Assembly (NCBI GenBank): GCA_031273145.1
Contig: JAISSL010000244.1
Coordinates: 1 to 5,481, forward strand
Length of the DNA stretch: 5,481 bases
Direction: 5' to 3'
Source of the DNA: Zoogloeaceae bacterium
GTDB lineage: Bacteria > Pseudomonadota > Gammaproteobacteria > Burkholderiales > Rhodocyclaceae
Both the position numbers and the translations under genes were made by a program. The notes beneath the pieces are model-generated. The model worked only from the letters and a program-made list of their open reading frames with translations. It was not told the origin of the DNA and made no database searches. Positions within the stretch are counted from its first letter, which is position 1, and every line of letters starts with the position of its first letter. Shown piece by piece: positions 1 to 5,005 of the stretch.

Positions 1-80
1 GACGGGTGGGGGGGTGGAGGAGTGGGGGGGGGGGGGGGGGGGGGAGGGGGGGGTGGGGGGGGGGGGGGGGGGGGGGGAGG
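1..80. repeat. Poly-G low-complexity tract, probable sequencing or assembly artefact
   Basis: Almost every base is G, with a few scattered A and T and one C near the left edge, and uninterrupted G runs of about 20 bases. Ordinary mixed-composition sequence begins abruptly at about position 81. Nothing here can be read as protein or RNA. Runs of this kind at a contig end are typical of no-signal G calls from two-colour sequencing chemistry, so it is probably not genomic. The alternative is a true G-rich, quadruplex-forming repeat that stopped the assembly. Either way the upstream neighbour, which in many proteobacteria would be cmk, is not visible. Confidence 0.85.
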
Positions 81-93
81 TAAGTCTTTGATT
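81..93 (-). promoter_or_regulatory. Putative IHF-binding site, exact core consensus
   Basis: Read on the plus strand the bases are TAAGTCTTTGATT. This fits every specified position of YAANNNNTTGATW, the reverse complement of the E. coli IHF consensus WATCAANNNNTTR. By a rough estimate, a perfect match is expected by chance about once in 100 regions of this size on both strands. Binding is inferred. The site touches the suspect poly-G tract, so the sequence should be confirmed first. Confidence 0.35.
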
Positions 94-291
94 AAACAGG
101 GTTTTTTGGCAAGCATGGCCATCCTCCTGAAAAGATGCCGGAAAGGAAACGCCTTCCAGCCGATGTAAAAATGAAACGCCTCGCTCATGCCGAGCGGGCA
201 TATTATGCCGCAAAAATGGTCTTGTGTGTTCTGCGGACGGCGTAACCGCAACAGTTCTGGCGCAAAAACAAGGCGTTATCGCAATAAATAT
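81..291. other. Non-coding region upstream of the rpsA promoter
   Basis: No convincing gene is seen on either strand. The reading frames that are open here are short and resemble no family I know; in particular nothing resembles the C-terminus of cytidylate kinase, the usual upstream neighbour. The stretch is more AT-rich than the genes downstream, especially at 259-291. It contains short inverted repeats (180-198 and 197-209) and two IHF-like sequences, described separately. It most likely represents the intergenic regulatory region in front of rpsA. Its left part lies next to the poly-G tract and should be treated with caution. Confidence 0.6.
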
Positions 292-297
292 TTGATG
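285..297 (-). promoter_or_regulatory. Putative IHF-binding site overlapping the rpsA -35 element
   Basis: The plus-strand bases TAAATATTTGATG match the reverse complement of the IHF consensus at all specified positions except the last, which is G instead of A or T. The flanking DNA is AT-rich, as is usual for IHF sites. The sequence overlaps the proposed -35 hexamer at 292-297, so a bound protein would be expected to compete with RNA polymerase. One-mismatch matches are not rare by chance, so this is suggestive only. Confidence 0.3.
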
Positions 298-321
298 GAT
301 AAGCTTTTTTTGCGCTATCAT
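292..321 (+). promoter_or_regulatory. Probable sigma70-type promoter for rpsA
   Basis: TTGATG at 292-297 (4 of 6 matches to TTGACA) is followed after 18 bases by TATCAT at 316-321 (5 of 6 matches to TATAAT). The spacer has a T-run (304-311), and the region just upstream is AT-rich, as in strong promoters of ribosomal protein genes. Transcription would start near 328 and give an untranslated leader of roughly 118 nt before the rpsA start codon. No other pair of hexamers in 81-445 looked as good. The start site is inferred. Confidence 0.6.
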
Positions 322-371
322 CGCCTCCTTTCCTGCTTTTGGGAAAACTGGTTGCCGGCGCGAGGCGATGA
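318..371. repeat. 10-bp perfect inverted repeat spanning the rpsA promoter start region
   Basis: TCATCGCCTC at 318-327 is the exact reverse complement of GAGGCGATGA at 362-371, with 34 bases between the arms. The left arm covers four bases of the proposed -10 hexamer and ends just before the expected transcription start; the right arm lies at about +35 to +44. The left arm would therefore not be part of an RNA starting near 328. The repeat could act as DNA (a pair of operator half-sites), or as an RNA stem only in transcripts that begin further upstream. Chance is possible. Confidence 0.4.
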
Positions 372-445
372 GGGTTCTAGCCCTTTTGGTTCGCATTCCG
401 GCTTTGTTCAATCCTAACCGCTGCCTTGCAGCTTCTTTTATCCTC
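328..445 (+). promoter_or_regulatory. rpsA 5' leader with serial hairpins and no Shine-Dalgarno sequence
   Basis: Three small stems can be drawn in order. They are 329-333 with 342-346 (TTTCC/GGAAA), 370-375 with 380-385 (including G-U pairs, loop TCTA), and 420-424 with 428-432 (GCTGC/GCAGC, loop CTT). The last stem ends 13 nt before the rpsA start codon, and the bases between are pyrimidine-rich (CTTCTTTTATCCTC) with no purine-rich ribosome-binding site. In E. coli the rpsA leader also lacks a Shine-Dalgarno sequence, folds into successive hairpins and is the target of autogenous repression by S1. A similar role here is inferred by analogy; no detailed sequence homology to the E. coli leader is claimed. 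Confidence 0.45.
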
Positions 446-2134
446 ATGGAATCTTTTGCTCAACTTTTTGAAGAAAGCGCCGCCCGCCAGGAAATGCGTC
501 CCGGCGAAGTCATCACTGCCGAAGTGGTGCGCGTCGACCAGAACTTTGTCGTGGTCACGGCCGGCCTGAAATCCGAATCCTACATTGCCATTGAAGAATT
601 CCTGAACGATCAGGGCGAAATCGAAGCCCAACCCGGCGATTTCGTTCAGGTCGCCATCGAATCGCTGGAAGATGGCTTTGGCGAAACCCGCCTTTCCCGT
701 GATCGCGCCAAGCGCATCGCTTCCTGGAACTTCCTCGAACAGGCATTGGGAGATAATTCTCTGGTCTCCGGCACCATCACCGGCAAGGTGAAGGGGGGCT
801 TGACCGTCATGACCAGCGGCGTTCGCGCCTTTCTGCCCGGTTCCCTGGTCGACATGCGTCCGGTCAAGGACACCACGCCGTTTGAGGGCAAAACCCTGGA
901 ATTCAAGGTCATCAAGCTCGACCGCAAGCGTAACAACGTCGTCCTTTCCCGCCGCGCCGTGCTGGAAGATTCCGTCGGCGAAGAGCGCGAAAAACTTCTC
1001 GAAACCCTAAAAGAAGGCACCACCGTCAAGGGGACGGTCAAGAACATCACCGATTACGGCGCGTTCGTGGATTTGGGCGGCATTGACGGCCTCCTGCACA
1101 TCACCGATCTGGCCTGGCGGCGCATTCGCCATCCTTCCGAAGTCCTGAACGTCGGCGACGAGCTGGAAGCCAAGGTGCTGAAATTCGACGTGGAAAAAAA
1201 TCGCGTTTCCCTGGGGCTAAAACAACTGGATGAAGACCCCTGGGTCGGCATTGCCCGCCGCTATCCCGCCACGACCCGCATGTTCGGCAAGGTGACGAAC
1301 CTGACCGACTACGGCGCGTTCGTGGAAATCGAGCAGGGCATCGAAGGGCTGGTACACGTCTCCGAAATGGACTGGACGAACAAGAACGTCCATCCTTCCA
1401 AGGTGGTGCAGTTGGGCGATGAAGTCGAAGTCATGATTCTGGAGATTGACGAAGAACGTCGCCGTATTTCGCTCGGCATGAAGCAATGCCAGCCGAACCC
1501 CTGGGAAGAATTCAGCCAGAATTTCAAGAAGGGCGACAAGGTATCCGGCGCGATCAAATCCATTACCGACTTTGGCATTTTCATCGGGCTGTCGGGCGGG
1601 ATTGACGGGCTGGTGCATCTCTCCGATCTCTCCTGGAACCAGTCTGGCGAAGAAGCCATTCAAAACTTCAAGAAGGGCGACGAAATTCAGGCGGTGGTGT
1701 TGGCCATTGACGTGGATAAAGAGCGCATCTCCTTGGGCATCAAGCAACTGGAAGGCGACCCTTACACCAACTACATTGCCACCCATGAGAAAAATTCGGT
1801 CGTGACGGGCACGGTTAAATCCGTGGACGCCAAGAGCGCGACGATCGTGCTGGAGGGCGAGGTGGAAGCCAGCCTTCGCGCGGTCGACTATGCCCGCGAG
1901 CGCGTCGAAGACCTCTCGCAGGTGCTGAAGGTAGGCGACGTGGTGGAAGCGATGATTACCAACGTGGATCGCAAGAGCCGTTCGATTCATCTTTCCATCA
2001 AGGCCAAGGATCAGGCCGAGCAGGCAGAGGCCATGCAGAAGTTCAGCGCCGATGCCGGCACGGCTTCCGGCACGACCAATCTCGGCGCGCTTCTGAAGGC
2101 CAAGTTGACCCAAACCCAACCCACTGATGCGTAA
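446..2134 (+). CDS. rpsA: 30S ribosomal protein S1
   Basis: S1 binds mRNA on the 30S subunit and brings structured or weakly Shine-Dalgarno-equipped messages to the ribosome. The 562-residue product is close to the roughly 557 of E. coli. Six S1/OB-fold repeats follow in order at about residues 18-86, 105-171, 190-258, 275-345, 362-433 and 450-518. Family signatures are clear: [10 protein letters not shown] at the N-terminus, AFLPGSLVD (128-136), [14 protein letters not shown] (157-170), [12 protein letters not shown] (201-212), [11 protein letters not shown] (304-314) and [11 protein letters not shown] (372-382). The tail [12 protein letters not shown] (543-554) is typical of betaproteobacterial S1. 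The ATG at 446 was chosen because family homology begins there. An in-frame ATG at 368 would add 26 unconserved residues and lies in an inverted repeat. There is no Shine-Dalgarno sequence, as in E. coli. It is the first gene of the visible unit, and its stop lies 9 nt before ihfB. Confidence 0.98.
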   Translation: MESFAQLFEESAARQEMRPGEVITAEVVRVDQNFVVVTAGLKSESYIAIEEFLNDQGEIEAQPGDFVQVAIESLEDGFGETRLSRDRAKRIASWNFLEQALGDNSLVSGTITGKVKGGLTVMTSGVRAFLPGSLVDMRPVKDTTPFEGKTLEFKVIKLDRKRNNVVLSRRAVLEDSVGEEREKLLETLKEGTTVKGTVKNITDYGAFVDLGGIDGLLHITDLAWRRIRHPSEVLNVGDELEAKVLKFDVEKNRVSLGLKQLDEDPWVGIARRYPATTRMFGKVTNLTDYGAFVEIEQGIEGLVHVSEMDWTNKNVHPSKVVQLGDEVEVMILEIDEERRRISLGMKQCQPNPWEEFSQNFKKGDKVSGAIKSITDFGIFIGLSGGIDGLVHLSDLSWNQSGEEAIQNFKKGDEIQAVVLAIDVDKERISLGIKQLEGDPYTNYIATHEKNSVVTGTVKSVDAKSATIVLEGEVEASLRAVDYARERVEDLSQVLKVGDVVEAMITNVDRKSRSIHLSIKAKDQAEQAEAMQKFSADAGTASGTTNLGALLKAKLTQTQPTDA

Positions 2135-2143
2135 TCATTGATC

Positions 2144-2449
2144 ATGACCCGATCAGAGCTGATTGTCCGCCTGTCCGAACGTTTCCCCCAGTTGGGCGCG
2201 AAAGACGCGGACTTTGCGGTAGATACCATTCTCAGTGCCTTGACAAGCGCCCTCTTGAAGGGGGCGCGCATTGAGATTCGCGGCTTTGGCAGTTTTTCCC
2301 TGAACCATCGTCTGGCGCGAACGGGGCGCAACCCGAAGTCCGGCGAAAAGGTCAACGTGCCGGAAAAATGGGTGCCCCATTTCAAGGCGGGGAAGGAACT
2401 GCGGGAGCGGGTGGATAATCGCGTCCGTCCCAGAGGCGGATTTGGTTAA
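2144..2449 (+). CDS. ihfB: Integration host factor subunit beta
   Basis: This is the beta subunit of the heterodimeric DNA-bending protein IHF; the alpha partner is encoded elsewhere. The product has 101 residues against 94 in E. coli, with a slightly longer basic C-terminal tail (RVRPRGGFG). It shows the HU/IHF fold: helices in residues 1-40, the conserved [11 protein letters not shown] (43-53), then the DNA-binding arm [13 protein letters not shown] (58-70). Pro64 at the arm tip is the residue that wedges into the DNA at the bend. [14 protein letters not shown] (77-90) is the usual C-terminal block. The ATG at 2144 matches the MTKSEL start of the family; a TTG at 2138 in the same frame is rejected. 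No clear Shine-Dalgarno sequence precedes it, so translation is probably coupled to rpsA, which ends 9 nt upstream. The rpsA-ihfB pairing is conserved in proteobacteria. Confidence 0.97.
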   Translation: MTRSELIVRLSERFPQLGAKDADFAVDTILSALTSALLKGARIEIRGFGSFSLNHRLARTGRNPKSGEKVNVPEKWVPHFKAGKELRERVDNRVRPRGGFG

Positions 2450-2458
2450 GGGTGAGGT

Positions 2459-2486
2459 TTGACCGAGTGAGGGCGGCGGATACCAT
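2459..2486 (+). promoter_or_regulatory. Possible weak promoter upstream of lapA
   Basis: TTGACC at 2459-2464 (5 of 6 to the -35 consensus) is followed after 16 bases by TACCAT at 2481-2486 (4 of 6 to the -10 consensus). The -10 candidate sits in the loop region of the terminator-like hairpin, so one sequence might both end upstream and begin downstream transcription. The ACCATT part also loosely resembles the heat-shock sigma32 -10 motif (CCCAT-like), and lapAB of E. coli is reported as part of the heat-shock regulon. The match is weak. Confidence 0.22.
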
Positions 2487-2499
2487 TCGCCGCCTTCTT
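2472..2499 (+). terminator. Terminator-like hairpin between ihfB and lapA
   Basis: GGCGGCGGAT (2472-2481) pairs with ATTCGCCGCC (2485-2494) in a 10-bp stem containing one G-U pair, with the three-base loop ACC. The stem is followed by TTCTT (2495-2499), a short and interrupted T tract. The position, 22 nt after the ihfB stop, suits an intrinsic terminator. The weak T run suggests partial termination or an mRNA-stabilising element that sets lapAB expression below that of rpsA-ihfB. Confidence 0.5.
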
Positions 2500-2508
2500 G
2501 CATATTTC

Positions 2509-2512
2509 GGAG
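2509..2512 (+). promoter_or_regulatory. Ribosome-binding site of lapA
   Basis: GGAG lies 7 nt before the GTG at 2520. It decides the choice of this GTG as start codon, together with the family-typical MRFL-like N-terminus. Confidence 0.7.
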
Positions 2513-2519
2513 TATTGCC

Positions 2520-2870
2520 GTGCGTTTTTTGATTTGGGGGCTTCGCCTCCTGGTGCTTCTCTTTTTGTTTGCCTTCGCGCTGAAAAATACGGCGGAGGTA
2601 ACGCTCAACTTATTCTTTGACCGAGCCTTAACGCTGCCGCTCTCCCTGCTGCTTTTGATGACGCTGGCCCTGGGCGCCATTCTGGGCATTCTGGCGATGT
2701 TGCTGCCCTATTTTCGGGCGCGACGGGAGGCGGCGCGGCTCAAGCGCGAACTGGCGCGGCAGGCGGATGCCAACGCATCCCCTGCGCCTTCTACGCCGCC
2801 CAGCCCGGATGTTGAGCCTACTCCCGCGCTTCCCGGCTTTTCCATTTTTCCTTCCCGGCGTGATTCCTGA
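2520..2870 (+). CDS. lapA: Lipopolysaccharide assembly protein A (DUF1049/YciS family)
   Basis: LapA is a small inner-membrane protein that works with LapB to control LPS synthesis; in enteric bacteria the pair influences FtsH-dependent degradation of LpxC. The 116-residue product has two hydrophobic segments at about residues 5-22 and 36-63, separated by a short loop containing the family-typical LKNTAEVTLNLFF (21-33). A charged stretch, RARREAARLKRELARQ (66-81), probably forms a short cytoplasmic coiled coil. The last 30 or so residues are rich in Pro, Ala and Ser and make the protein slightly longer than the E. coli one (about 102). The GTG start is supported by GGAG 7 nt upstream. The stop overlaps the lapB start in TGATG, so translation of the two is probably coupled. 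Identification rests on topology plus the lapB neighbour. Confidence 0.9.
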   Translation: MRFLIWGLRLLVLLFLFAFALKNTAEVTLNLFFDRALTLPLSLLLLMTLALGAILGILAMLLPYFRARREAARLKRELARQADANASPAPSTPPSPDVEPTPALPGFSIFPSRRDS

Positions 2871-4039
2871 TGGAACCCGATTACTGGTATCTGTTGCTGA
2901 TTCCCCTTTTTTTCGCGCTCGGCTGGATTGCAGCGCGGGTCGACATTCATCATGTCATGCGGGAATCAAGGGAGTTGCCCCGTTCCTATTTTCAGGGCTT
3001 GAATTTTCTCTTAAACGAGCAGCCCGACAAGGCGATTGACGCCTTTCTGGAAGTAGCGCGGCACGACACTCAGACGATGGAACTCAATTTTGCCCTGGGC
3101 GGTCTTTTTCGTCGCCGGGGGGAGACCGAACGCGCAATTCGGATGCACCAAAGCCTGATTGAGCGCGAAGATTTGGGCAAGGAAATTCACCTGCAAGCCC
3201 TGCTGGAATTGGGGCAGGATTACCTGAAAGCGGGCTTGCTGGATCGCGCGGAAAAGATTTTTGCCAAGCTGAAAGCATCCTCGCTCAAGGAAGAAGCGGA
3301 GAAGCAACTGCTGGAAATCTACCAGATGGAAAAGGCGTGGGAAAAAGCGATTCAAATCGCGGGCGAATCTGCCGACCCTTGCTCCGACAAGGTTATCGCC
3401 CAGTTTTATTGCGAGATGGCCGAGCGTGAACTCGCCCGTTCCAGCTTTGCGCTGGCAAACGAGCATCTGGAAAAGGCAAGAGGCGTCCATCGCCAATGCG
3501 TGCGCGCCAGCATTCTGGCGGGAGAAATCGCGGTGCGGCAGAATGCGCCGGATACGGCGATTGCCTTCTGGCAAGAGATTGAGCGGCAGAACCCGGCCTA
3601 TCTTTCCCTCATCGCGCATCGCCTGTTTGAAGTCTGCCGCCAGCAGAGCCGACAGGATGAAGCCTTGTCGCTCCTGCGCGCCTGGCTGGAAAATTATCCC
3701 TCGCTCGATTTGCTGGATTGCGTCTATCAACTGGAACAGGTTGCGTCCGGCAATGAAGCGGCCTATCAACTGGTGCGGACAGAATTGAAGCGCAACCCGA
3801 CCCTGCTGGGGCTGGAAAAGCTGATTGACGCGCGTCTCCATTTCATGATCGACCCGGAAAGACGGGATGACCTTGAGCTTTCCCGCGTCATCCTGCAAGG
3901 CCATACGCAACGGCTGGCGCGTTATCATTGCGAACAGTGCGGTTTTCGCGCCCGCCAGTTTTACTGGCGCTGTCCGGCCTGCGGCGGGTGGGAGACTTAC
4001 CCGCCGCGCCGCGTGGCAGAATCCGACGTTTCTTTGTGA
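2870..4039 (+). CDS. lapB: Lipopolysaccharide assembly protein B (TPR and rubredoxin-type zinc protein)
   Basis: LapB (YciM) is an inner-membrane-anchored cytoplasmic scaffold. In enteric bacteria it directs LpxC, the committed enzyme of lipid A synthesis, to FtsH for degradation and so balances LPS against phospholipid. The product has 389 residues, the same length as E. coli LapB. An N-terminal membrane anchor (residues 5-23) is followed by the conserved SYFQGLNFLLNEQPDKAIDAF region (39-59), which opens a run of tetratricopeptide repeats to about residue 320. The C-terminal rubredoxin-like zinc knuckle has all four cysteines: 354 and 357 (CEQCGF), 368 and 371 (CPACGGW). This zinc unit packs on the repeats and is required for function in E. 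coli. The start codon shares one base with the lapA stop. Nothing is missing, so I expect a working regulator. Confidence 0.96.
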   Translation: MEPDYWYLLLIPLFFALGWIAARVDIHHVMRESRELPRSYFQGLNFLLNEQPDKAIDAFLEVARHDTQTMELNFALGGLFRRRGETERAIRMHQSLIEREDLGKEIHLQALLELGQDYLKAGLLDRAEKIFAKLKASSLKEEAEKQLLEIYQMEKAWEKAIQIAGESADPCSDKVIAQFYCEMAERELARSSFALANEHLEKARGVHRQCVRASILAGEIAVRQNAPDTAIAFWQEIERQNPAYLSLIAHRLFEVCRQQSRQDEALSLLRAWLENYPSLDLLDCVYQLEQVASGNEAAYQLVRTELKRNPTLLGLEKLIDARLHFMIDPERRDDLELSRVILQGHTQRLARYHCEQCGFRARQFYWRCPACGGWETYPPRRVAESDVSL

Positions 4040-4041
4040 GG
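4038..4041 (+). promoter_or_regulatory. Ribosome-binding site of hldA inside the lapB stop
   Basis: GAGG overlaps the last two bases of the lapB TGA and ends 4 nt before the ATG at 4046. The spacing is short but usable, and the overlap with the stop codon suggests translational coupling of hldA to lapB. Confidence 0.55.
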
Positions 4042-4045
4042 TTCC

Positions 4046-5005
4046 ATGCGGACTTACGATTTTGCCAAACTCGCGCCGATTCGTCTGCTGGTGGTGGGCG
4101 ACATCATGCTGGATCGCTACTGGTTTGGCGAGGTCAACCGCATTTCCCCGGAAGCGCCGGTTCCGGTCGTCAAGATTGAGCGACAGGAAGAGCGTCTGGG
4201 CGGCGCGGCCAACGTCGCCAGAAACGTGCTGGCGCTGGGCGCAACCGCTACCCTCCTTTCCGTCGTGGGCGAAGATGAAGCGGCGGATTCGCTCACCCGC
4301 CTGCTTACGGAAGCCAGGGTTGAAGCCAATCTCCAGGTGGACGCTCGAATCAAGACGACGGTCAAACTGCGCGTGATCGGCAGGCAGCAACAGCTTTTGC
4401 GGATTGATTTTGAAGCGCCGCCTTCACACGAGATTTTGAGCGCCAAGCTGGCGGAATTCGCCCGCCAGATTCCCCGCTGCGATGCGGTCATTCTTTCCGA
4501 CTATGGCAAGGGCGGACTGACCCATATTGCGGAGATGATCCGCATGGCGCGGGAAGCGGAAAAACCCATTCTGGTCGATCCCAAGGGCGACGATTTTTCC
4601 CGTTACGCGGGCGCAACCGTAATCACGCCGAACCGCAGCGAATTTCGCGCGGTGGCGGGCGCATGGCAGGATGAAGCGGAACTGGCGGCAAAAGCGGAAG
4701 CCTTGCGGAGCCGCCTGGGGTTGGAAGCGCTTCTCATCACCCGCAGCGAAGAGGGGATGAGCCTTTTTACCGCTACGGACATCCGGCATGAAGCGGCGGT
4801 AGCGCGGGAAGTGTTCGATGTTTCCGGCGCGGGTGATACGGTCATTGCCACCTTGGCAACCCTGCGGGCGGCGCGTTCTTCTTGGTCGGATGCGGTGCAT
4901 GTCGCCAATTGCGCGGCGGGTATCGTCGTTGGCAAACTGGGCGCGGCGGTGGCAACGCGGAAAGAACTTTCGGCGGCGCTGGCGCTTTCACCTGTTCCAT
5001 GCTGA
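4046..5005 (+). CDS. hldA: D-glycero-beta-D-manno-heptose-7-phosphate kinase
   Basis: This PfkB/ribokinase-family enzyme (also called RfaE1) phosphorylates heptose 7-phosphate at C1, giving heptose 1,7-bisphosphate on the route to ADP-heptose for the LPS inner core. The product has 319 residues, the length of the kinase domain alone. Visible signatures are VVGDIMLDRYWFGEVNRISPEAPVPV (16-41), typical of the heptose kinase group; GGAANVARN (52-60); the substrate-side SDYGKGG (151-157) and VDPKG (177-181); TPNRSEF (194-200); and the PfkB signature DVSGAGDTV (258-266), with catalytic base Asp264. The nucleotidyltransferase domain of bifunctional E. coli HldE is absent, so adenylylation must come from a separate HldC/RfaE2, as is common in betaproteobacteria. 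It starts 6 nt after lapB, and its last 7 bases overlap the next gene, which points to a single transcript for LPS functions. Confidence 0.95.
   Translation: MRTYDFAKLAPIRLLVVGDIMLDRYWFGEVNRISPEAPVPVVKIERQEERLGGAANVARNVLALGATATLLSVVGEDEAADSLTRLLTEARVEANLQVDARIKTTVKLRVIGRQQQLLRIDFEAPPSHEILSAKLAEFARQIPRCDAVILSDYGKGGLTHIAEMIRMAREAEKPILVDPKGDDFSRYAGATVITPNRSEFRAVAGAWQDEAELAAKAEALRSRLGLEALLITRSEEGMSLFTATDIRHEAAVAREVFDVSGAGDTVIATLATLRAARSSWSDAVHVANCAAGIVVGKLGAAVATRKELSAALALSPVPC

Noticed and set aside
140..157. Hairpin GGAA(A)GG / CCTTCC as a terminator of an upstream gene
   Set aside because: The stem is six pairs with a bulged A and is not followed by a T tract, and no upstream gene is visible.
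187..417. Plus-strand open frame of 76 codons
   Set aside because: It crosses the proposed promoter and leader, has no recognisable domain and no ribosome-binding site, and its composition (many Arg, Ser, Cys, Trp) looks like translated non-coding DNA.
368..445. 26-residue N-terminal extension of S1 from an in-frame ATG
   Set aside because: S1 family similarity starts at [11 protein letters not shown] (446). The extension is not like any S1 N-terminus, and its ATG lies in an inverted-repeat arm.
1015..1965. Repeated similar segments within rpsA as possible DNA repeats
   Set aside because: They are the known tandem S1/OB-fold domains of the protein, not a mobile or regulatory repeat.
1217..2119. 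Minus-strand open frame of 300 codons opposite rpsA
   Set aside because: It is antisense to the S1 repeats; its apparent internal repetition mirrors the S1-domain repeats and is not an independent gene.
2138..2143. TTG codon as an upstream start for ihfB
   Set aside because: The family begins MTKSEL-like, which fits the ATG at 2144; TTG would add only two residues and has no better ribosome-binding site.
3011..4390. Long minus-strand open frame (459 codons) opposite lapB and hldA
   Set aside because: It lies antisense to two clearly identified genes, has no recognisable domains, and is readily explained by GC-rich codon use of the sense genes.
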